Shown: piece after piece, positions 4,519-9,941 of the stretch
How positions within the stretch are numbered: the stretch's first letter is position 1
How the letters are laid out: each line of letters opens with the position of its first letter
Source of the DNA: DATGHS01 sp035307785
GTDB lineage: Bacteria > Planctomycetota > Planctomycetia > Gemmatales > Gemmataceae
DNA length: 9,941 bases
Direction of reading: 5' to 3'
Assembly: GCA_035307785.1 (NCBI GenBank)
Contig: DATGHS010000394.1
Span: 1-9,941, forward strand
The notes under the pieces: generated by a model
Database searches by the model: none
What the model saw: only the letters and a program-made list of their open reading frames with translations
Told to the model about the DNA's origin: nothing
Program-made: the position numbers and the translations under genes

Positions 4519-6027
4519 ATGCAACCCAGTATATCCATGCAATTGAATCAGCGCATGGAGCAGCGCATGTTGCTCTCGCCGCGCATGATTCAGTCGATGG
4601 AAATCCTCCAGTTGCCCATCCTCGCGCTCGAAGAGCGCATCAGCCAAGAGATGGAAGAGAATCCGGTCCTGGAATTGTTGGAAAAGGCCAAGAATGAGAC
4701 GCCGGAGGCGGAGGAAGACAAACAGGCTGAGGAAAAGGAAATTGACCCCGACGGACCGCTCGTGATCGAAGAGGACGGCGAACTCGATTTCAACCGCCTC
4801 GAAGCGCTGAATAAGGACTGGGAAGATCATTTCAACGAAGAGCATCGGCCGTCGCGCAATGGCGTGGAGGAAGAGAGCGACCGCAAGCACGACGCCATGC
4901 AGAATATGCCGGCGCCGGCGCCGACGTTGCAGGATCACTTACTGGAGCAGATTTCCTTCCTCGACGTAGACCCGGAACAGCACGAGTTGCTGGAGTACTT
5001 GATTTCGCATCTCGACGACAACGGTTACCTGGTGGAACACGAGCCGAGCCTGCACGTGCTCGATCTGGAAGAGTTGGCCAAGAAATACACGAAGCCGGTG
5101 ACGGCGGCGGAGATGCAGGGAGCGCTCGATTTAATTCAGCGACTCGATCCGCCCGGCGTGGGCGCGCGCAGCCTGGAAGAATGTTTGCTGCTTCAACTGA
5201 AGCCCGACACGCCGCAGCGCGACATTGTGCGCACGCTAATCATGCAACACCTGGAGGACATCGAGCACAACCGCATGCCGGTGATTCAGCGCCAAACCGG
5301 CTACAGCCTGGCCGCCATTCAGCATGGCATTGAAACCATCCGCCACTTCAATCCAAAGCCGGGTGCCAAATTTTCGGCCGAAAACACGCAATACGTCACG
5401 CCCGATATCATCGTCGAGCGGAACGACTCCGGCGATTACGACGTTCGTCTGGCCGATGACTGGATGCCTAACCTCTACATTCCCCGCCACTGGTACGAAA
5501 AGTATAAGAACCCGAATACCGATGCGGCGACAAAGAAATACCTGAAAGATAAGCTGCAGTCTGCCGAATGGCTCTACAATGCCATCCGCCAGCGCCGCAA
5601 CACACTCATCAAGGTCACCAAAGCGATCATCAAACACCAGCGTGCCTTCCTGGATCAGGGGCCCGATTTCATCGAGCCGCTCAAGATGCAACAGATTGCT
5701 GACCAGGTCGGGGTGCACGTGACAACGGTGAGCCGCGCCGTGGACGACAAGTGGGTGCTCACGCCGCGTGGCGTCTTCCCGCTCAAGCGCTTCTTTGGCG
5801 GCGGCAAGAAAAACGAGATGACCGGCGAAGAATTCGCCTGGGAAACCATCAAAAACAAGCTGCTGGAATTGATTGCCGACGAAGACAAATCGAATCCGCT
5901 CTCCGATGAGGAATTGGTCGAAAAGCTACAGCAGTCCGGTTATCCCGTGGCGCGCCGCACCGTGACGAAGTATCGCAAGATGCTCGATATTCCGTCGTCG
6001 CGGCAACGCAAAGACTGGACGAAGTAA
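4519..6027 (+). CDS. rpoN: RNA polymerase sigma-54 factor
   Basis: A 502-residue sigma-54, which directs RNA polymerase to -24/-12 promoters and needs an enhancer-binding ATPase to open DNA. Region I is the Gln/Leu-rich N-terminus (QLNQRMEQRMLLSPRMIQSM near 8-27, then EILQLPILALEERI). Region II is very acidic (about 55-125, many Glu/Asp). The core-binding region follows (about 130-320, with LDDNGYL and LDPPGVGARSLEECL). The DNA-binding part has a helix-turn-helix around 388-410 (MQQIADQVGVHVTTVSRAV) and the RpoN box ARRTVTKYRK at 478-487, almost identical to the family signature. AGAGG lies 7 bases before the ATG. The upstream junction holds element C, so it may have its own promoter or be the end of the recR transcript. 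The end converges with the redoxin gene, 11 bp away. Confidence 0.97.
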   Translation: MQPSISMQLNQRMEQRMLLSPRMIQSMEILQLPILALEERISQEMEENPVLELLEKAKNETPEAEEDKQAEEKEIDPDGPLVIEEDGELDFNRLEALNKDWEDHFNEEHRPSRNGVEEESDRKHDAMQNMPAPAPTLQDHLLEQISFLDVDPEQHELLEYLISHLDDNGYLVEHEPSLHVLDLEELAKKYTKPVTAAEMQGALDLIQRLDPPGVGARSLEECLLLQLKPDTPQRDIVRTLIMQHLEDIEHNRMPVIQRQTGYSLAAIQHGIETIRHFNPKPGAKFSAENTQYVTPDIIVERNDSGDYDVRLADDWMPNLYIPRHWYEKYKNPNTDAATKKYLKDKLQSAEWLYNAIRQRRNTLIKVTKAIIKHQRAFLDQGPDFIEPLKMQQIADQVGVHVTTVSRAVDDKWVLTPRGVFPLKRFFGGGKKNEMTGEEFAWETIKNKLLELIADEDKSNPLSDEELVEKLQQSGYPVARRTVTKYRKMLDIPSSRQRKDWTK

Positions 6028-6033
6028 TGGATT

Positions 6034-6050
6034 GCCGCTTACGGCTTTAT
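6034..6050 (+). terminator. Possible short terminator after rpoN
   Basis: GCCG (6034-6037), loop CTTA and CGGC (6042-6045) form a 4-bp GC stem followed by TTTAT on the plus strand. It sits 6 bases after the rpoN stop and overlaps the stop of the converging redoxin gene. The stem is short and the T run is interrupted, so this is a weak call. Confidence 0.25.
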
Positions 6051-6608
6051 AGCGATTAGTTCCCGGGCCATTTTGACCGCTTCCTTGGTGTCCGCAAATG
6101 GTGCCTCGCCGGCGTACCGCACGCGAATCACCCCATCGCCGTCGATCAGGAACAGGCCGTGCATCGGCTTGCTATTGAAGCAGCCGTAGTCTCGAAAAGA
6201 GCCGTGTGTTTCATCCACAAGCAGGTGGAAGCGGTCGGACTTGGCGACGCCCAGCATTTCCATTACCGCCGACGGATTTGGCACCCGCCAACTGCTTATG
6301 GCCAGGATTTCGATCTTGCCATTGCCGACTTCGCGAGTCGCTTTCAAGAGCTCTCGCAGTCTCTGTGTGCAATGGCTGCATTCCGCGCCCAGGAAAAAGA
6401 CGAGTACGACATTGCGCGGCCGGAATGAGGCAAGTTCCCGAGGGGACTCGCCGGTGTCGAAGACCTTCAAGACCGGCGCGCGCTCTTCTGTAACTTTAAG
6501 CGAAGCGCGCGCCGCCATGGCGCGGTCGTTTGGTTCTTGGGCATGCGCCATGAAGGGAAAGGCTATTGAGACAATTACCGACACGAACCAGATAGCAACC
6601 ACTCGCAT
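6039..6608 (-). CDS. Exported thioredoxin-fold/redoxin protein (AhpC/TSA-like)
   Basis: A 189-residue protein. Residues 1-23 are a signal peptide (hydrophobic core VVAIWFVSVIVSIAFPFM, A-H-A cleavage site). The mature part has the thioredoxin/peroxiredoxin layout: a strand NVVLVFFLGAECSHCTQRL (66-84) with a C-x-x-C pair at Cys77 and Cys80, then IEILAISSW (99-107), DRFHLLVDETHGSFRDYGC (125-143) and GLFLIDGDGVIRVRYAG (151-167). This suits a periplasmic thiol-disulfide or peroxide-reducing role. A third Cys (143) follows; the position before GLFLID, where many thioredoxins have cis-Pro, reads K-P-M-H. The substrate cannot be told. The ATG at 6608 is preceded by GAGGTG. It lies downstream of the DUF1080 gene on the same strand, but the 154-bp gap holds a strong palindrome, so separate transcription is likely. 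Confidence 0.85.
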   Translation of the reverse strand: MRVVAIWFVSVIVSIAFPFMAHAQEPNDRAMAARASLKVTEERAPVLKVFDTGESPRELASFRPRNVVLVFFLGAECSHCTQRLRELLKATREVGNGKIEILAISSWRVPNPSAVMEMLGVAKSDRFHLLVDETHGSFRDYGCFNSKPMHGLFLIDGDGVIRVRYAGEAPFADTKEAVKMARELIAIKP

Positions 6609-6676
6609 CGCGGCACCTCAAGATAGTGATTCTCGAAATACGGGCGACTTGCCTGATTACCATCCTTAGTCGAGTT

Positions 6677-6728
6677 CCGCTTGCGTTTCGCGCCCGCCGA
6701 CACAGGTCCGCGCGCGAAACGCAAGCGG
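6677..6728. repeat. Perfect 17-bp inverted repeat
   Basis: CCGCTTGCGTTTCGCGC (6677-6693) and GCGCGAAACGCAAGCGG (6712-6728) are exact reverse complements separated by 18 bases. It lies between the DUF1080 stop and the redoxin start, both on the minus strand. Neither side has a T run, so it does not look like a simple intrinsic terminator. A REP-like interspersed palindrome or an mRNA 3'-end stabiliser for the DUF1080 transcript fits better. Confidence 0.8.
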
Positions 6729-6762
6729 ATGCTCCCTCCATTCCCCATAAGCTGTTTTATGG

Positions 6763-7743
6763 TCACTTCGTCTCCACCACCCAGATATTCCTGTATTGTA
6801 CCTGCCCGCCGTGGCCTTGGAGGTGGAGCGGGCCGGGCTTATCGTTTTCCTCGCGACCGCCGCCGGTGGGGCCCTTTGGTTCGACCTTATCTTGAATTAG
6901 CACGCCATTATGCCAGACGCTGATCACGGCCGGCTTTACTTTCTTGCCATTCTCGAATCGAGCGGCCTGGAATTCGAAATCGTATGTCTGCCACTGTAGC
7001 GGCGGATAGCACATGTTGACGAGCGGCTTGAACTGGCTGTAGACGCCGCCGCACTCGTTGTTTTCGCCTTTGAGCCCGAAGCTGTCGAGCACTTGAATCT
7101 CATAGCGGTGCTGCAAATAGACGCCGCTGTTGCTCCGGCCCTGGTCTCGGGCATACGGCATAAAGCTCAGGCGAAATTCGACGTGGCCCTTGTGGTCCTG
7201 AAACTCGCGCTTACTGTCAATGTCGCTGCCGAGCAGGTTGCCGTCGACAATCTTGCCGTTCTTCCATTCATCGGCTTTCGTGCCGTCGAAGAGAATGATG
7301 GCATCCTTCGGCGGCTTCGCGCCGAGCGTCTTGCTCTCGCGAATCACGCGCTTCAGAGAAAGGCCATCCCCGGTATCGGTTTGGCCCGACATTTTGCCCG
7401 ACATGATTGCGGCTTTCAATGAGTTGTTTTTGCACTCGATTATGGTCACTCCGACTTGCCTTGTATCCAGCTGTCCCTTTCCTTCGATCCGTTTTTCGTA
7501 ATCGCCGCCTTCGCCGCGCAAACCCCCAGGCAGGAAGTTGACGTCAAACTTTCCATCGCCGCGGGCAATCACTTCGACGCCAAGTTTGGTCTTGCTATTA
7601 AGAGTTTCACCCACGTATTCGCCCTGGATAGCGAAGTCCGGCCCGGCCTTGGCAGGGTCGGTCACCTGCTTGACCTTGGGATCGTCGCCCAGGGCCACCA
7701 ACGGAAAACAAAACATGGCAGCAAGGACAAGAACTCGTCGCAT
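6763..7743 (-). CDS. Secreted DUF1080 / 3-keto-disaccharide hydrolase family protein
   Basis: A 326-residue protein with a signal peptide (MRRVLVLAAMFCFPLVALG, cleavage near residue 19). Residues about 35-135 form an N-terminal region with many beta strands. Residues about 147-323 are the DUF1080 domain, a concanavalin-like beta sandwich: AIILFDGTKADEW (148-160), GHVEFRLSFMPYARD (186-200), RSNSGVYLQHRYEIQVLDSFG (203-223), PPLQWQTYDFEFQAARF (247-263) and GPLHLQGHGGQVQYRNIWV (304-322). The family, abundant in Planctomycetes and Bacteroidetes, includes enzymes cleaving 3-keto-glycosides; many members are untested. Exported carbohydrate breakdown is the likely theme. GGAGA lies 8 bases before the ATG. 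It is divergent from the ROK sugar kinase gene, so a link through sugar metabolism is possible but speculative. Confidence 0.9.
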   Translation of the reverse strand: MRRVLVLAAMFCFPLVALGDDPKVKQVTDPAKAGPDFAIQGEYVGETLNSKTKLGVEVIARGDGKFDVNFLPGGLRGEGGDYEKRIEGKGQLDTRQVGVTIIECKNNSLKAAIMSGKMSGQTDTGDGLSLKRVIRESKTLGAKPPKDAIILFDGTKADEWKNGKIVDGNLLGSDIDSKREFQDHKGHVEFRLSFMPYARDQGRSNSGVYLQHRYEIQVLDSFGLKGENNECGGVYSQFKPLVNMCYPPLQWQTYDFEFQAARFENGKKVKPAVISVWHNGVLIQDKVEPKGPTGGGREENDKPGPLHLQGHGGQVQYRNIWVVETK

Positions 7744-7834
7744 GACATGGGTCTCCAGAATGGGTACGTCGTGGCGGGACCAGTCGGGAGAGTTATCGTA
7801 TGCTGGTGAACCTTGTCGAACAGCCGGAATGCCA

Positions 7835-7866
7835 AAAAGCAGCTGCTAATGAAGACAGCGGCTTTT
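7835..7866. terminator. Terminator-like hairpin with T runs on both strands
   Basis: AAAAGCAGCTG (7835-7845) pairs with CAGCGGCTTTT (7856-7866) at 10 of 11 positions around a 10-base loop. Read rightward it ends in TTTT; read leftward it ends in TTTTT, because an extra A precedes the left arm. This is the classic form of a bidirectional intrinsic terminator. Its position between divergent genes is unusual, since no gene end lies nearby. It may act as a leader attenuator for one gene or end a short untranslated RNA. Confidence 0.55.
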
Positions 7867-7953
7867 GTGCGTTATAACCGCCAGTCTGCTAAGAAGCGAT
7901 CGTCTTGTCAGCCGGCAACAGATGGTCGCGAATAACTGTTCCGATTTCTCAGC

Positions 7954-7981
7954 TGGACTTGAGCCCTGCCGCCATTATAAA
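7954..7981 (+). promoter_or_regulatory. Weak sigma-70-type promoter candidate for the ROK kinase
   Basis: TGGACT (7954-7959) and TATAAA (7976-7981) are 16 bases apart, matching the consensus boxes at 4 of 6 and 5 of 6 positions. Transcription would start near 7988 and give a leader of about 26 bases. Planctomycete promoters are poorly defined, so this is tentative. Confidence 0.3.
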
Positions 7982-8013
7982 GATCAGTCCCGGCGAGCTG
8001 TAACTATCCCGAT

Positions 8014-9003
8014 ATGAAGCATCATCATTGGATCGGCATCGATCTCGGCGGCACGAAAATCCTGGCCGGGTTGTTTGACGATCAGTTCCGATTGTTGGCG
8101 CGCACGAAGCACCCGACCGATGCGGCACAGGGTTCCGAATCGGTATTTGCGCGTATGCAAGTCGCCGTGGATGAGCTGTTGGCCGAAAGCGGCGTTTCCG
8201 CCGCCGCCGTTCGCGGGCTCGGAATGGGCATCCCGGGCCAGGTAGACCCGCGCATTGGCCGAGTTCGCTACGCTCCCAATCTCGAATGGCATGATCTCGA
8301 TCTGTCGCAGCACATTCCCAAATCGTGGACCTGGCCGGTGCACTTCGAGAACGACGTCCGCATGGGCACCTACGGCGAGTTTATGCATGGCGCTGCCAAG
8401 GGGGCCAAGCACGTGCTGGGCATATTCGTTGGGACCGGCGTTGGCGGCGGTGTGATCATTAACGGCGAGCTATATAGCGGCTTCAATTTCAATGCCGGAG
8501 AGATCGGCCACATTGTCATGCACTGGCGGCGCGGCACGCAGCTCGAATCCATTGCCGGCCGGCGATATCAGATGAAGCGAGCCAAGAAACTGCTCGACGA
8601 TGCCCCCAAGCGAATTCGCAGGAAATGGAAGGACATTAAGCTTTCCGAGATGCGCAGCTCACAACTAGCTGAGTTTTACCAGGAAGCCGATCCCATCGCG
8701 GTGCAGATTGTGGACGAAGCTGCAAAGGCGCTCGGCGCGGCCGTGGGCAGCATGATGAATTTTCTTAGCCCAGAAGTAGTCGTATTCGGCGGCGGCGTGG
8801 CCGGGGCGCTCGGTGAACCATTTCTGGAACGAATCTGGGAAATCGCGCATCGCTATGTGCTGCCCGGCGCGGCCGAAGGCGTGCGCTGTGTGCCGGCCGC
8901 GCTCAAGGACGATTCCGGCATTTACGGGGCCGCGGCCTATGCTCGGAGCCGATCCAACGGCCACCGCCTCAACGGCAACGGCCACAAGTCGAATGGGCAT
9001 TGA
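8014..9003 (+). CDS. ROK-family sugar kinase (glucokinase-like) without the zinc motif
   Basis: A 329-residue ROK (repressor, ORF, kinase) protein without a DNA-binding domain, so a kinase rather than a repressor. Visible motifs: phosphate-1 loop IGIDLGGTK (7-15), GLGMGIPGQVD (68-78), the catalytic E-N-D segment with Asn113 and Asp114, phosphate-2 GIFVGTGVGGGV (136-147), E-I-G-H (163-166), and adenosine-binding VVVFGGGVA (255-263). Members phosphorylate glucose or related sugars with ATP; the exact substrate is unknown. Odd: the C-x-C-G-x-x-G-C-x-E zinc signature after the G-H is absent. The G-H to L-E stretch is only about 10 residues, and the sole Cys is Cys292. The C-terminus has a low-complexity tail with three N-G-H units (315-317, 322-324, 327-329). 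No clear Shine-Dalgarno precedes the ATG at 8014. It converges with the next gene, 5 bp away. Confidence 0.88.
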   Translation: MKHHHWIGIDLGGTKILAGLFDDQFRLLARTKHPTDAAQGSESVFARMQVAVDELLAESGVSAAAVRGLGMGIPGQVDPRIGRVRYAPNLEWHDLDLSQHIPKSWTWPVHFENDVRMGTYGEFMHGAAKGAKHVLGIFVGTGVGGGVIINGELYSGFNFNAGEIGHIVMHWRRGTQLESIAGRRYQMKRAKKLLDDAPKRIRRKWKDIKLSEMRSSQLAEFYQEADPIAVQIVDEAAKALGAAVGSMMNFLSPEVVVFGGGVAGALGEPFLERIWEIAHRYVLPGAAEGVRCVPAALKDDSGIYGAAAYARSRSNGHRLNGNGHKSNGH

Positions 9004-9008
9004 TGGGC

Positions 9009-9941
9009 TTATTGTTTGGATCGCTCCACCACCCAGCGGGCACCCAGTAGGACCAGGAAGCCGATCAGCATCGGCACGACCAGCCAGCGAATCCACGGCA
9101 GCCAGATCGACAGCCCAAAGATTAGCAACATCAACCAGATCATGCCGCAGCCGATAAGGGTGATGGTGCCGCGGGCGCTGACCTCCTCGCTCACCTCGGC
9201 GTATTCCATGCTGCTACTGCGACGCTTCTCGATGCTTCGTCGGAGCGCTTCGTCGAGTTCCAGGCAGCGAATTTCGTCTTGCCAATTCAATGAGAGAGAT
9301 GAACTGACCCCGGCCAGGGAGGAGTCGATCACCTGGGCAAGTTGTGACCAGCGACTTGAATGCACCGGAGGCGAAAGCGAGGCATTCCCTTCATGGAAGG
9401 AAGCGCTCCACGAGCCGGCCGCGTTGCGTTTCAAGCGGGCCCAGACCGTCTTGCCCTCAACGACTACTTCGTCGTTTTCCGCGCCGCAGGCCGGAAGCAG
9501 CGTCAATTGAAACAGTCCGCCAAATTCAAATCGGCCCTCGGCGAGCAATGGCCGCTCCACGACAATTCCTTCCTGCTCCGCGAAGCCGTTGAGTTCGACG
9601 ATTTCGCCGCCCAACCGCCGCAATATGTCCCAATTGGAAAATGCCTGGTCTTCACTCAAATTCGAGCGCAATCGGCGCTCCCAACGCAGCAAAGGGAAAG
9701 GGCCTTCTGCCGCCACTTGCTGCCGAATCAACTGTGAGAGCTGCGCGATCGTGGGATCCAGGCCGTCCGGCAGCAACGGCAGCAGAAGCTTCTTCGTTTC
9801 CTCGGCGATCAATGCTGCTTCATAAGCGCGGTCAAGCCGCTCGGCACAGGGGTGCACACACAGCACGTGCCGCTCGGATTGCAAGGCGCGGCGAAGCTGT
9901 TCGCCGCGGGCCGTGAGTTTCCCGGCCACAATCACGAGTTC
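9009..9941 (-). CDS. Gfo/Idh/MocA-like protein with C-terminal membrane anchor, 5' end outside
   Basis: The frame is open to the right window edge (codons for Glu-Leu precede the GTG at 9935), so the true start lies beyond. Starting from the GTG codon at 9935 as residue 1, VIVAGKLTARGEQLRRAL and ERHVLCVHPCAERLDRAYEA (21-40) look like the second half of a Gfo/Idh/MocA NAD(P)-binding Rossmann domain ('ALQAGKHVLCEKP'), with LLLPLLPDGLDPTIAQL next. The catalytic Lys of the usual E-K-P motif is His-Pro here, so dehydrogenase activity is doubtful. Residues 110-225 are poorly recognisable. Two hydrophobic helices at about 257-279 and 281-302 are separated by a short LPWIRW turn, giving a hairpin membrane anchor with a short basic tail. 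Family assignment is moderate; precise function is unknown. The stop is 5 bp from the ROK gene's stop. Confidence 0.65.
   Translation of the reverse strand, partial: ELVIVAGKLTARGEQLRRALQSERHVLCVHPCAERLDRAYEAALIAEETKKLLLPLLPDGLDPTIAQLSQLIRQQVAAEGPFPLLRWERRLRSNLSEDQAFSNWDILRRLGGEIVELNGFAEQEGIVVERPLLAEGRFEFGGLFQLTLLPACGAENDEVVVEGKTVWARLKRNAAGSWSASFHEGNASLSPPVHSSRWSQLAQVIDSSLAGVSSSLSLNWQDEIRCLELDEALRRSIEKRRSSSMEYAEVSEEVSARGTITLIGCGMIWLMLLIFGLSIWLPWIRWLVVPMLIGFLVLLGARWVVERSKQ

Larger units (their letters stand above)
7744..8013. other. Divergent intergenic region, DUF1080 / ROK kinase
   Basis: This 270-bp spacer between oppositely oriented genes must contain promoters for both. It holds a terminator-like hairpin at 7835-7866 and a weak promoter candidate for the kinase at 7954-7981. 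I see no open frame with a ribosome binding site, no tRNA-like fold and no direct repeats of note. Confidence 0.55.

Noticed and set aside
6279..6294. Sigma-54-like promoter (TGGCAC followed by CTGC)
   Set aside because: The -12 element does not match TTGCW at the required spacing, and the site is inside the redoxin coding sequence.

Overview
This window looks like a chromosomal segment from a planctomycete, most likely of the Pirellulales type. That assignment is an inference. It rests on moderately high GC, a secreted DUF1080 (3-keto-disaccharide hydrolase family) protein, several small exported proteins, a lipoprotein cyclophilin, a Gfo/Idh/MocA-like protein with a membrane tail, and abundant short palindromic and 7-bp repeats between genes. 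Nothing here marks it as a plasmid, prophage or defence island; most genes are housekeeping.

Layout. Positions 1-222 (minus) hold the N-terminal end of an exported protein that runs off the left edge. A 282-bp divergent spacer with two palindromic repeats follows. The plus-strand block is a lipoprotein cyclophilin (505-1440), dnaX (1569-3320), ybaB/ebfC (3323-3664), recR (3742-4335) and rpoN (4519-6027). dnaX-ybaB-recR is a widely conserved bacterial order linking clamp loading, a nucleoid-associated protein and recombinational repair; rpoN (sigma-54) follows on the same strand. Converging on rpoN are two minus-strand genes: an exported thioredoxin-fold protein (6039-6608) and the DUF1080 protein (6763-7743). 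A 270-bp divergent spacer carries a terminator-like hairpin and leads to a plus-strand ROK-family sugar kinase (8014-9003). This converges, with a 5-bp gap, on a minus-strand Gfo/Idh/MocA-like membrane protein (9009 to beyond the right edge).

The most notable content is not a gene but a repeat architecture. Arrays with a strict 7-bp period occur four times, all within the cyclophilin-dnaX-ybaB-recR-rpoN block. Three form inverted-repeat elements that fill the gene junctions and end 1 to 23 bp before the start codons of dnaX, recR and rpoN. The fourth lies in frame inside dnaX, where the 7-bp period is read as a 7-residue repeat. Forty bases after it dnaX has a run of ten A residues. Both shifted frames stop within about 35 bases of that run, which predicts a short gamma-like product of about 425 residues beside the 583-residue tau-like one, as known for dnaX in Thermus (transcriptional slippage) and E. 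coli (ribosomal frameshift).

Further oddities are a ROK kinase lacking the family's cysteine-rich zinc motif, a cyclophilin with degraded active-site motifs, and a perfect 17-bp inverted repeat between the two minus-strand genes.
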